Assembly: GCF_048060115.1 (NCBI RefSeq)
Contig: NZ_JBHMIM010000020.1
Span: 1-64,000, forward strand
DNA length: 64,000 bases
Reading direction: 5' to 3'
Source: Micromonospora_E sp048060115
GTDB lineage: Bacteria; Actinomycetota; Actinomycetes; Mycobacteriales; Micromonosporaceae
Shown here in pieces: positions 41,165-49,563 of the stretch (the stretch's first letter is position 1; each line of letters opens with the position of its first letter). The notes below the pieces were generated by a model. It worked only from the letters and a program-made list of their open reading frames with translations. It had not been told where the DNA came from and did not search any database. A program made the translations under genes and the position numbers.

Positions 41165-42628
41165 ATGGCCGCACCGGATCCGACCGACGCTCGTCCCGAG
41201 GGGGCGGCGCCGACGACCGGCGCCCATATCCCGCCCGCCAGCACCATGCCGTCGACCGGTCCGGACCTCGGCGCAGCGGCCGAGACGTCCCCCGAGACGT
41301 CCCCTGAGCCGGTGCTGCCTGAGCCGGTGCTGCCCGAGCCGGTGCTGCCCGAGGCGGTGCGCTCGCGCATCGTGGTGCTCGCTGCGGGCGCGTTGCCGGA
41401 GGTTCCGGTCGACGAGCTGCCGGCACCGCTGCGCAAGGTCGCCAAGTTCGCGCCCAACCGGCGGGCCCGCTACGGCGCCGCTCCCATCGCGGCCCAGCTC
41501 ACCAACGACCCGTTGTTCCGCCAGCGGGTGGCCGCCCGCGCCATGGACGAGGCGGGGGAGTTGGGTGAGGCGGTCGCCTCAGGTGTCACCCCGGGCGCGG
41601 CGGACCCGGTGGAGGTCGCCGCCCTGGCGTACCTGATGCGCCCGGTCGGCTGGCGTGACCTCGTCGCCGCCGCCGGGGCGGCCGTGCGGGCCGAGGCGGA
41701 CAGCGCCGCCGTCGCCGCGCTGATCAACGACGCCGAGGCTCGCGCCAACCGGGCCGAACACGACCGGACGGTCGCCCGGGTCGAGGTGGACAAGCTCCGG
41801 GACGAACTGGCCCGGGTCCGCGAGGAACTCGGCCAGCTGCGCGAGGAGTCCCGGCTACTGGCCCGTTCGTTACGGGAGGCGCAGACACAGCAGCGCCGCG
41901 CCAACGAACTACTGGCCACCGAACGCGGCCGAGCGGCACGCGCCGCCGCCGATCACGACGCCGAACTGCGCCGGCTCCGGGCCAAGCTCGCCGACGCGGA
42001 GCTGTCCGCCGGCTCGGCCCGCCAGTCCGCGAAGGAGGCCCGAGCGGTCGACGACGCACGGCTGTGGCTGCTGCTGGAGACCATCGGACAGGCCGCCCAG
42101 GGGCTGCGCCGGGAGCTGGCCCTCGACCCGGCCGACAAGCTGCCGGCCGACTTCGTCGCCGACAGCTTCACCGACCGACCGGCGGCCGCGACGTCGACCC
42201 GCGCCCGGGACACCGACGACCCGGCCCGGCTCGACGACCTGCTGGCCCTGCCCCGGGCCCATCTGATCGTCGACGGCTACAACGTGACCAAGCGCGGCTT
42301 CGGTGAGGTACCGCTGGAGCAGCAGCGCAAGCGTCTGATCACCGGGCTCGGCGGGATCGCCGCGCAGACCGGCGACGAGGTGACCGTGGTCTTCGACGGC
42401 GCGGAGCGGATGCACGGCCTGCCCCCAGCGCCCCGTGGGGTGCGGGTGCTGTTTTCCCGCAAGGGCGAGACGGCGGACGAGCTGATCCGACGGTTGGTGC
42501 GCGCCGAGCCGTCGGGGCGGGCGATCGTGGTGGTCTCCTCAGACCGGGAGGTGGCCGACGGGGTCCGCCGGCACGGCGCCTACCCGATGGGCGCCGACTC
42601 CCTGCTGCGCCGACTGGCCCGATCCTGA
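41165..42628 (+). CDS. Coiled-coil NYN-domain protein (YacP-like RNase)
   Basis: A 487-residue protein. It has an N-terminal Pro/Glu repeat stretch (EPVLP units), a helical region with two long coiled coils around residues 185-320 (DKLRDELARVREELGQLREE), and a C-terminal NYN domain from ~365 (HLIVDGYNVTKRGF, VVFDGAERM, VVSSDREVADGVRRHGAYP). The acidic residues of the PIN-like NYN fold are visible. YacP/Rae1-type relatives are ribosome-associated endoribonucleases; this form with coiled coil is common in actinobacteria. ATG 41165 is preceded by a purine-rich site. The gene starts 100 bases from the divergent nuclease-fusion gene. Confidence 0.88.
   Translation: MAAPDPTDARPEGAAPTTGAHIPPASTMPSTGPDLGAAAETSPETSPEPVLPEPVLPEPVLPEAVRSRIVVLAAGALPEVPVDELPAPLRKVAKFAPNRRARYGAAPIAAQLTNDPLFRQRVAARAMDEAGELGEAVASGVTPGAADPVEVAALAYLMRPVGWRDLVAAAGAAVRAEADSAAVAALINDAEARANRAEHDRTVARVEVDKLRDELARVREELGQLREESRLLARSLREAQTQQRRANELLATERGRAARAAADHDAELRRLRAKLADAELSAGSARQSAKEARAVDDARLWLLLETIGQAAQGLRRELALDPADKLPADFVADSFTDRPAAATSTRARDTDDPARLDDLLALPRAHLIVDGYNVTKRGFGEVPLEQQRKRLITGLGGIAAQTGDEVTVVFDGAERMHGLPPAPRGVRVLFSRKGETADELIRRLVRAEPSGRAIVVVSSDREVADGVRRHGAYPMGADSLLRRLARS
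41282..41350. repeat. In-frame short tandem repeats in the NYN gene
   Basis: Two 12-bp GAGACGTCCCC-type units at 41282-41305 are followed by three 15-bp units at 41306-41320, 41321-41335 and 41336-41350, encoding EPVLP. The third and second 15-mers are identical, and the first differs at one base. Confidence 0.8.
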
Positions 42629-42641
42629 GCCGGCCACCCCG

Positions 42642-43145
42642 TCAGCCCATGGTCTGCTGCCCGTCGATGGACTCGCGGATGATGTCGGCGTGTCCGGCGT
42701 GCTGAGCGGTCTCCGCAATCAGGTGCAGCACCACCCGCCGCACCGACCAACTCGCCCCAGGCTCGAACCAGGGTGCCTCCGGCAGGGGGTGAGCCGTGTC
42801 CAAGTCGGGCAGGTCGGTGATCAGCTGGTCGGTGTGCGTGGCGACGGCGGCGTACCGATCGAGCAGCCCGGTGAGCGTCTCGTCAGGCCGCATCCGGTGC
42901 TGGTCGAGCCAGTCGACCGGCTCGCGCTCCATCTCCGCCGCACCGCCGACCGCGAACCGCATCCACCGTTCCTCCGTGGTCGCAACATGCTTGATCAACC
43001 CGCCGATGGTCAGCACGCTGACCGTGCTGCGGGTCCGGGCCGGCTCGTCGTCGAGGCCTTCGGCGGTGAACCGCAGGAAGCCCCGATGCAGCCGCAGTGT
43101 GGTGAGCAGGTCGGTGCGTTCACCGGTGAGCGTGCTGCCCGTCAA
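42642..43145 (-). CDS. DinB/DUF664-like four-helix metalloprotein
   Basis: A 167-residue protein of the DinB superfamily. The metal-site His residues are in LRLHRGFL, IKHVATTEERW and HLIAETAQHAGHADIIRES. This superfamily includes mycothiol- and bacillithiol-dependent transferases; which reaction is catalysed here is unknown. The start is TTG 43145, picked because GAGGAGA precedes it with good spacing; the frame is open upstream without homology. The gene is convergent with the NYN gene, 13 bases apart. Confidence 0.82.
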   Translation of the reverse strand: MTGSTLTGERTDLLTTLRLHRGFLRFTAEGLDDEPARTRSTVSVLTIGGLIKHVATTEERWMRFAVGGAAEMEREPVDWLDQHRMRPDETLTGLLDRYAAVATHTDQLITDLPDLDTAHPLPEAPWFEPGASWSVRRVVLHLIAETAQHAGHADIIRESIDGQQTMG

Positions 43146-43387
43146 GATGGTCTCCTCGTGTCGACCGGCGACGCCGGCAGGCCGATCGGCCGCCGGATCC
43201 GGGGCCGTGGCACACGGTAGGGCGACCCACCGACAATCGGCGGGACGGACAATGTCGTACCCGATGCCTACCGTCGATGTCACAGGCGGTGGTCGGGTCG
43301 CCGGCGCTGGTCACGGCGACAGCGGTCGGTGGCACGGGGGCCGGCCGCCGCCGCCCTACGTCGTCGCCGACCGTGAGGAGCCCAGCG

Positions 43388-43621
43388 ATGATCATCGACT
43401 GTGACAGCTGCGCCGTGACCCGCGGACCAGCCTGCGGAGGCTGCCTCGTCAGCGCCCTGCTCGACACTCCCGACGAGATCGGCGCACTCGACGCGGGCGA
43501 GCGCCACGCGATCGAGGTGCTGGCCCGTGCCGGTTTCGACGTCGAGGTCCTGACCGCGCCACCGGTCTCCGCCCGCGTCCGCGGCCAGCGGCGGCCGCGG
43601 GCGCGAAGACGCGTCGCCTGA
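43388..43621 (+). CDS. Small Cys-rich actinobacterial protein (CxxC pair)
   Basis: A 77-residue protein with GAGGAG before ATG 43388. The N-terminus carries CDSCAVTRGPACGGC, two CxxC pairs that could bind zinc or an Fe-S cluster. A short helical segment follows (GALDAGERHAIEVLARAGFD), then an Arg-rich tail (RGQRRPRARRR) suited to nucleic acid or ribosome contact. It lies alone before the M48 protease gene, 68 bases upstream. Function is unknown; I know of similar conserved proteins without an assigned role. Confidence 0.8.
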   Translation: MIIDCDSCAVTRGPACGGCLVSALLDTPDEIGALDAGERHAIEVLARAGFDVEVLTAPPVSARVRGQRRPRARRRVA

Positions 43622-43688
43622 GCGCCGTTCCGGCGGTCCGCCGGCACTCTAGGATGACCGTCAGGCCGCTGGCAGGAGGTTATCGAGA

Positions 43689-44951
43689 ATGTCCCCTCGC
43701 GCCTGGGCGCTGCTGACGTTCGTGGTCCTGCTGGCAGCGATCGCCGTGGCGGCGGCGGTGCTGGTGCCGTGGCGGTCACCGCCGGTGCCCCGGGCCGAGC
43801 AACTGGCCGCGTTGCGGGACCTGCCCGTCGAGCAGGTGGAGCGTGGTCGTGCCCTGCGCGCCGCACTGCGACCCGGCCGGTACGCGGCCCTGCTGACCGG
43901 GCTGGTGGTGGCGCTGCTGCTCGGGCTCACCCCGGTCGGCGCCCGGCTCGTCGAGCTCGCCGGCCGGCCGTTCGGCGGCCACTGGGTGGCTCAGGCGCTG
44001 CTCGGCGGTCTGCTGGTGGTGCTGCTCGCCGACCTGTTGACGTTGCCGTTCGCGGCCTGGCGTCACCGCGTGCTCACCGAGTACGGGCTGGCGACCCAGG
44101 GCTGGGGCGGCTGGGCCGCCGATCTGGCCAAGTCGTACGCGGTCGGCGCGGTGATCGCCGCGGTGGCGCTGCTGGGTTTCTACACGACGACCAGACTCGT
44201 GCCCCGCTGGTGGTGGGCGGTGGGTGCGGCCGGCGCCGCGACCCTGGTGGTGCTGCTGTCGTTCATCCTGCCGGTGCTGGTCGAGCCGGTGTTCAACAAG
44301 TTCACCCCGATGCCGGCCGGCCCGTTGCGCAGCGAGCTGATGGCGCTGGCCGACCGCGACGGCGTGCCGGTGCGTGACGTGCTGGTCGCCGACGCGTCCC
44401 GCCGGACCACGGCGGTCAATGCCTATGTGTCCGGGTTCGGGCCGACCCGGCGGATCGTCGTCTACGACACCCTGCTGCGCGAGGCGCCGCCGGTCGAGGT
44501 GGCCGCCGTCGTCGCCCACGAGCTGGGACACGCCAAGGACCGGGACGTGCTCACCGGCACCGTGCTCGGCGCGCTCGGCGCCGCCACGGCGGTGATCGGG
44601 CTCTACCTGCTCGGTGGGGTGGGCCCGCTGGTGCGGGCCGCCGGCGCAGCCGGTATCGCCGAGCCGCGCGCGGTGGCCCTGCTGCTCGCGGTCGTCACCG
44701 TCGTCGGGTTGCTGGCGACCCCGGTGCAGGCCCTGGTGTCGCGGCGCATCGAGCAGCGCGCCGACGCCCACGCGTTGGCACTGCACGGCGACCCGGCGGC
44801 CTACGAGGCGGTGCACCGCAGGTTGTCGGCGGTCAACCTGGCCGATCCGGATCCGCCGCGTTGGGAGTATCTCTACTCGGCCACCCACCCGTCGACGGTG
44901 GAGCGGATCGCGGCGGCCCGGGCGCACACCGCCGGTCGAGGCGGGCGATGA
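43689..44951 (+). CDS. M48-family integral membrane metalloprotease (CAAX prenyl protease 1-like)
   Basis: A Ste24/HtpX-type zinc protease of 420 residues with about seven membrane helices. The zinc motif is HELGHAKDRDV, and a later metal Glu/His lies in RRIEQRADAHALALHG. An N-terminal membrane-anchored helix (LLTFVVLLAAIAVAAAVLVP) is followed by the long helical core. ATG 43689 has AGGAGG upstream. The stop overlaps the glycosyltransferase start as ATGA. Its role is probably membrane protein quality control; the substrate is unknown. Confidence 0.9.
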   Translation: MSPRAWALLTFVVLLAAIAVAAAVLVPWRSPPVPRAEQLAALRDLPVEQVERGRALRAALRPGRYAALLTGLVVALLLGLTPVGARLVELAGRPFGGHWVAQALLGGLLVVLLADLLTLPFAAWRHRVLTEYGLATQGWGGWAADLAKSYAVGAVIAAVALLGFYTTTRLVPRWWWAVGAAGAATLVVLLSFILPVLVEPVFNKFTPMPAGPLRSELMALADRDGVPVRDVLVADASRRTTAVNAYVSGFGPTRRIVVYDTLLREAPPVEVAAVVAHELGHAKDRDVLTGTVLGALGAATAVIGLYLLGGVGPLVRAAGAAGIAEPRAVALLLAVVTVVGLLATPVQALVSRRIEQRADAHALALHGDPAAYEAVHRRLSAVNLADPDPPRWEYLYSATHPSTVERIAAARAHTAGRGGR

Positions 44952-46072
44952 ACCGCACCCTGCTGGTCACCAACGACTTCCCGCCCCGCCCCGGCGGTAT
45001 CCAGGCGTTCGTCCACAATCTGGCGGTACGCCAACCGGAGCAGAGCATCGTCGTCTATGCCTCCAGTTTCGACGGCGCGGCCCGTTTCGACGCCGAGCAG
45101 CCGTTCGAGGTGATCCGTGACCCGACGGGCATGCTGCTGCCCACGGCGGCGGTGGCCAGGGAGACCGCCGCGCTGGCCCGCGCCCGGGGCTGCGACACCG
45201 TCTGGTTCGGCGCGGCGGCCCCACTCGGGCTGCTCGGTGCCGGTCTGCGTCGCCGGGCCGGGATCACCCGGGTGGTGGCCCAGACCCACGGGCACGAGGT
45301 CGGGTGGGCGGCGCTGCCCGGGGCCAGGTCGCTGCTGCGGCGGATCGCCCGGTCCGCCGACGTGGTCACCTACCTGGGGGAGTACACCCGGGTGCGGCTG
45401 GACCGGGCGGTGCACGGCCTTACCCAGTTGCGCCGGCTCGCCCCCGGCGTCGACACCGACGCCTATCACCCAGGGGTCGACGGCAGCGAGGTGCGGCGGC
45501 GTCATGGGTTGTCGGATCGCCCCGTGGTCGTCTGCGTGTCCCGGCTGGTGCCCCGCAAGGGTCAGGACACCCTGATCCGGGTGTGGTCGCAGGTGCGCCG
45601 ACGGGTGCCGGGCGCGGCGCTGCTCGTCGTTGGCGGCGGCCCGTACCGCGACCAGTTGGGTCGGCTCGCCCAGCGGGCCGGGGTGGCCGACGACGTGATC
45701 TTCACTGGTGCCGTCGAGTGGGCGGAGTTGCCCGCGCACTACGCCGCCGGCGACGTGTACGCCATGCCGTGCCGCACCCGGCGCGGTGGTCTCGACGTCG
45801 AAGGGCTCGGCATCGTCTACCTGGAAGGCTCGGCCACCGGGCGGCCGGTGGTGGCCGGCGACTCCGGTGGGGCACCGGACGCGGTCCGCGACGGCGAGAC
45901 CGGGTACGTGGTCGACGGACGCGACCCGCAGCAGCTCGCCGACCGGCTGGTCGAGCTGTTGACCGACCGGGAGCTCGCCCGGCGGATGGGAGCCGCCGGC
46001 CGGGCCTGGGCCCAGAGCGAGTGGCGGTGGGACACCCAGGCTCAGCGAATGGCCTCGCTGCTCGCGGGCTGA
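44948..46072 (+). CDS. pimB: GT4 glycosyltransferase, PimB-type alpha-mannosyltransferase
   Basis: A 374-residue GT-B fold transferase. The N-terminus TLLVTNDFPPRPGGIQAF and the EX7E-containing segment (VEGLGIVYLEGSATGRPVVA then GDSGGAPDAV) are those of the second mannosyltransferase of phosphatidylinositol mannoside synthesis. The donor would be GDP-mannose and the acceptor PIM1. Lipidation-competent phosphatidylinositol mannosides occur in this family. The ATG overlaps the protease stop, so the two are co-translated. The PimB identity is inferred from motif likeness; other lipid-linked GT4 enzymes remain possible. Confidence 0.85.
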   Translation: MNRTLLVTNDFPPRPGGIQAFVHNLAVRQPEQSIVVYASSFDGAARFDAEQPFEVIRDPTGMLLPTAAVARETAALARARGCDTVWFGAAAPLGLLGAGLRRRAGITRVVAQTHGHEVGWAALPGARSLLRRIARSADVVTYLGEYTRVRLDRAVHGLTQLRRLAPGVDTDAYHPGVDGSEVRRRHGLSDRPVVVCVSRLVPRKGQDTLIRVWSQVRRRVPGAALLVVGGGPYRDQLGRLAQRAGVADDVIFTGAVEWAELPAHYAAGDVYAMPCRTRRGGLDVEGLGIVYLEGSATGRPVVAGDSGGAPDAVRDGETGYVVDGRDPQQLADRLVELLTDRELARRMGAAGRAWAQSEWRWDTQAQRMASLLAG

Positions 46073-46101
46073 GTGGCTGGACTGTTCACCGGCCGACCGC
46101 C

Positions 46102-46125
46102 GACCGCCGACCGGGGTCGGTGGTC
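46102..46125. terminator. Candidate hairpin between convergent genes
   Basis: Arms 46102-46112 and 46115-46125 pair with one G-U/mismatch around a very short loop. The arm includes part of a GACCGCC tandem run and reaches the stop codon of the GGDEF-EAL gene. Weak evidence. Confidence 0.4.
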
Positions 46126-47914
46126 AGCCAAGCCGGTCGGTGATGCCCGTGGCCGGGCCGGGGCGGCCGAAGTGCCAGCCCTGGGCGGCGTCGCAGCCGA
46201 TCGCGCGTAGCCGCTCCGCCTGTCCGGCGGTCTCCACACCTTCGGCGGTGACGGTCAGCCGTAGTGTGTGTGCCAGGTTGACCAGGGTGAGCAGGATGCT
46301 CTCGTCGGTGCCGTTGGTGCTCGCCGGCGTGCGTAGCCCTTCGACGAACTTGCCGGCCAGCTTCAGCTCCTGCACCGGCAGGGAACGCAGGTAGGACAGG
46401 TTGGAGTAGCCGGTGCCGAAGTCGTCGATCGCGATGCGTACCCCGAGATCGGCGAGCTCGCGCAGGGTCCGCACCGGGCCGTCGGCGGTGCTCATCAGGG
46501 TGCTTTCGGTGATCTCCAGTTGCAGCCGGGCCGCTGGTAGCCGGGTGTCGGCGAGCACCTCGTTGACGTACTGCACCAGGCCGGAGTCGTTGACCTGTCG
46601 GACCGCCAGGTTGACGCTGACAAAGGGCGCGTTCGGGCTTCGGTCCAACCAGCGGCGGGCTTCCCGGCAGGCCTCGGCCAGCACCCACGAGCCGAGTCGG
46701 ATGATCAGACCGGAGTCCTCTGCCAGCGAGATGAACCGGTCGGGTCCGAGTACCCCCAGCGTCGGGTGCCGCCAGCGGACGAGGGCTTCGACCCCGAGCA
46801 GTGCGCCGCCGGCCAGCGAGACCAACGGCTGGTAGTCGAGGAAGAACTCGCCCCGGTCGAGCGCGGCCGGCATCGCAGCGGACAGCGCGTACCGGGCGAG
46901 CAGTTGTTCGTTGCGTACCGGGTCGAACAATGCCCACCGGCCCTTGCCCGCCGATTTCGCCCAGTGCAGGGTCACGTCCGCCGCGCGCATGACATCGCTC
47001 GGCGTCGTGCCGGCCACCAGCCGTTCCACGATGCCGATGCTGGCGGTGACGGTGAGCTCGTGGCCGTCGATGATCGCCGGTTCGTTGATCGCGGCGAGCG
47101 CCGCGTCGGCGACTTTGAGGACGTCGTCGGTGCAGGTGGTGTCGGCCACCAGGATCACGAACTCGTCGCCGCCGAGGCGGGCGACCAGATGCTCGCCGGC
47201 TCCACGGCGCAGCCGTTCGGCGACCGACACCAGCAGCAGGTCACCGATATGGTGCCCGAGCGTGTCGTTGACCACCTTGAACCCGTCGAGGTCGACGAAG
47301 CAGACACCGAGCCGGCGGTGTGCCGGGTCATCGGCGGCGAAGACCGCGTCCAGCCGTTGGGTGAACAGACTACGGTTGGGCAGGTCGGTCAGCGGGTCGT
47401 GGGCGGCGCGGTGCCGGTACCGTGCCTCGCTCTCGCGTAGCGCGATCTCGGCCTGCTCCCGGGCGACCAGAGCGGCCCGGCGGATGGTCTCCTGCTCGTC
47501 GAGGGTGCGGTCGCGCAGGGCGCGGGTGTAGCCGGTCGCGATCCCGCCGAGCAGCCGTGCCATCCGATCGGGGGTGTCGGGGTCGCCGATGTCCAGGTCG
47601 CGCGGCAGCCGCAGGTCGAGCACCTCGACGGTGCGGCCGAGGGCCTCCGCCGAGGCGATGTGGGCGGCGACCAGCTCCGCGCCGATCTGGTGGCCGACCC
47701 GGACTCCGAAAGGCTCGGCGCGTAGCGCGGTCGCCAGTCGCACGGTCAGCCCCGCGAGGAACTCCTCCAGCTGGGCGTGGGTCATCGGCAGGTAGCTGGT
47801 CCCGGTGACCGCCTTGGCCCAGGCCCTTGCGACCGCGTCGACGCCCGGCAGCCGGCCGGGCCGGCCACTGTGGGCCGCCGGGGGGTCCTCGGTGGGATCG
47901 GACTGCTCAGTCAC
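46124..47914 (-). CDS. Dual GGDEF-EAL cyclic di-GMP protein
   Basis: A 596-residue protein with a helical N-terminal sensor region (1-150, unassigned), a coiled linker (RAALVAREQAEIALRESEAR), a GGDEF domain (~165-330; GGDEF at 248-252, active-site consensus intact) and an EAL domain (~350-590). The EAL signatures are VEALVRW, SVNLAVRQ, LEITESTLM, DDFGTGYSNLSYLR, an ELK Lys, AEGVET and GCDAAQGWHFGRP. The KID triplet is KLA here. No RxxD inhibitory site is seen before GGDEF. Both activities are plausible. The start GTG overlaps the upstream methyltransferase by 8 bases. The role is second-messenger turnover, with unknown input. Confidence 0.93.
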   Translation of the reverse strand: MTEQSDPTEDPPAAHSGRPGRLPGVDAVARAWAKAVTGTSYLPMTHAQLEEFLAGLTVRLATALRAEPFGVRVGHQIGAELVAAHIASAEALGRTVEVLDLRLPRDLDIGDPDTPDRMARLLGGIATGYTRALRDRTLDEQETIRRAALVAREQAEIALRESEARYRHRAAHDPLTDLPNRSLFTQRLDAVFAADDPAHRRLGVCFVDLDGFKVVNDTLGHHIGDLLLVSVAERLRRGAGEHLVARLGGDEFVILVADTTCTDDVLKVADAALAAINEPAIIDGHELTVTASIGIVERLVAGTTPSDVMRAADVTLHWAKSAGKGRWALFDPVRNEQLLARYALSAAMPAALDRGEFFLDYQPLVSLAGGALLGVEALVRWRHPTLGVLGPDRFISLAEDSGLIIRLGSWVLAEACREARRWLDRSPNAPFVSVNLAVRQVNDSGLVQYVNEVLADTRLPAARLQLEITESTLMSTADGPVRTLRELADLGVRIAIDDFGTGYSNLSYLRSLPVQELKLAGKFVEGLRTPASTNGTDESILLTLVNLAHTLRLTVTAEGVETAGQAERLRAIGCDAAQGWHFGRPGPATGITDRLG

Positions 47915-48716
47915 CGAGCCGGCCCACTCCGCCCATGAAGACGGCCCGTTCCGCGTCGTCGGCCGCTTCGGGGGTCTCCGGGCGCCACTGGGGGACCCAC
48001 ACGACGCCCGGGTCGACCAGCTGGAAGCCGGCGAACAGGCTGGTCAGTGCTGCCCTGGAACGGACGCTGAGCGGGCTGTCGGTGCGTTGGTAGATCTCGT
48101 CGGCCTCGTGTCGCTCCTCGTCACTGCGGCCGTCGTCGCTGGCCTGGGACAGGACCAGATAGCTGCCGGGCGCGACCGCCTCGCGCAGGGTGGCGAGGAT
48201 GCCGGCGGGGTCGTCGGAGTCGGGCACGAAGTGCAGGACGGCGACGGCCATCACCGCGATCGGCTGGTCGAAGTCGAGCAACGCGCGCACCCTTGGATCG
48301 TGCAGGATCCGTTCCGGGTTGCGCAGGTCCTCGTGCAGGATGGTGGTCCGGTCGTTGCCGGCGAGGATCTCCCGGCTGTGCGCGACGGCGACCGGGTCGA
48401 GGTCGACGTAGGCGACCCTCGATTCCGGTGCCAGCCGCTGCGCGATCTCGTGCACATTGCCGACGGTCGGAATCCCCGAGCCGATGTCGAGGAACTGCCG
48501 GACACCCGAGTCGACCAGAAATTGCACGGCCCGGCGAAGGAAGGCCCGGTTGGCCTGCGCCATCAATGGCGCTTCCGGAACGGCGGCGATCATCGCCTGG
48601 GCGGCAGCCCGGTCCACGGCGAAGTTGTGGGAACCGCCGAGGTAGTAGTCGTACATGCGGGCGACGCTGGGTCGCTCGACGTCGATGTTCTCCGGAGCCC
48701 AACGCGGCCGATTCAT
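47907..48716 (-). CDS. SAM-dependent methyltransferase, DUF574-like
   Basis: A 269-residue member of the actinobacterial DUF574/Methyltransf_19 family. Hallmarks are ARMYDYYLGGSHNFAVDRAAA at the N-terminus and FLDIGSGIPTVGNVHE as the SAM-binding motif, followed by VAYVDLDPVAVAHS. Many actinomycetes carry numerous paralogues of unknown substrate. ATG 48716 is preceded by GGGACAAAAGGGGCAAG, which is purine-rich. The stop overlaps the start of the GGDEF-EAL gene, so the two are likely co-translated. Confidence 0.9.
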   Translation of the reverse strand: MNRPRWAPENIDVERPSVARMYDYYLGGSHNFAVDRAAAQAMIAAVPEAPLMAQANRAFLRRAVQFLVDSGVRQFLDIGSGIPTVGNVHEIAQRLAPESRVAYVDLDPVAVAHSREILAGNDRTTILHEDLRNPERILHDPRVRALLDFDQPIAVMAVAVLHFVPDSDDPAGILATLREAVAPGSYLVLSQASDDGRSDEERHEADEIYQRTDSPLSVRSRAALTSLFAGFQLVDPGVVWVPQWRPETPEAADDAERAVFMGGVGRLGD

Positions 48717-48887
48717 ACTTGCCCCTTTTGTCCCTTAATTCGGCTTTTGGTGCCTGGCTGGTAGCGGTAGCAATTCTGCCCGCTCCGTGCCCCGGCATCC
48801 AGACCGCCCGAACTGCGACGATCGCACCGCCGATCAAGGCCCCGTGAACGTGGGCCGGCCCACCCGTCGCCGGCACCACGTACCGAG

Positions 48888-49556
48888 TCAGAACTTCGGC
48901 GCGTCCGGGGCCTCCAACAGCCCCAACCGCAGTGCGGTCATCAACGCCTGGGCCCGGTTCGCCGCGCCGAGCTTCTCGTACAACTTGGAGATGTGGGTCT
49001 TCGCCGTCGACTCGCTGACGAACAGTTGCTTGGCGATTCCCGCCACGCTCATCCCGTCGGCGAGCAGGCGAAGCACCTGGCCCTCGCGCGGCGACAGTTG
49101 CGGGCCGGACGGCGCGAGTCGACGCTTCATCGCCTCGGCCAGGTCGGCCGCGGTGAATGCGCTCGGGGAGGAGGCGGCGTGGCGGGCAGCTGCGACGACC
49201 TCGTCGGCCGGCGCGGTCTTCGGCACGAATGCGCTGGCTCCGGCCTCCAACGCGCCGAACAACTGGTCGTCTCCGGCGTACATGGTGAGCACCACGATGC
49301 CCATCGTGGAACTCGATTTGCGCAGGGCCCGGGTCGCTTCGAGGCCGCTGCCGTCGGGCAGCCGCAGATCCATGATCACGACATCGGGTTGCAGGGCGCC
49401 GGCCTGGCGTACGCCCTCTGCCGCTGTTGCGGCCTCACCGACGACCTCGAACTGCCGGTCCCGCTCGAATGCGTGCCGCAGGCCCTTGCGGATGAGGTCG
49501 TGATCATCGACAAGCAGGACCTTGGTCCGGGTGGTCGGTGTGGGGCTGGTGGTCAT
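48888..49556 (-). CDS. NarL/LuxR-family response regulator
   Basis: A 222-residue response regulator. The receiver domain has KVLLVDDHDLIRKGL and a phosphoacceptor Asp at ~63 in IMDLRLPDGSG. The LuxR-type DNA-binding domain is at ~150-215 (LSPREGQVLRLLADGMSVAG, KQLFVSESTAKTHISKLYEK). It lies 7 bases downstream of the histidine kinase stop and forms a two-component pair with it. The regulon is unknown. Confidence 0.95.
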   Translation of the reverse strand: MTTSPTPTTRTKVLLVDDHDLIRKGLRHAFERDRQFEVVGEAATAAEGVRQAGALQPDVVIMDLRLPDGSGLEATRALRKSSSTMGIVVLTMYAGDDQLFGALEAGASAFVPKTAPADEVVAAARHAASSPSAFTAADLAEAMKRRLAPSGPQLSPREGQVLRLLADGMSVAGIAKQLFVSESTAKTHISKLYEKLGAANRAQALMTALRLGLLEAPDAPKF

Positions 49557-49563
49557 GCTGTGG

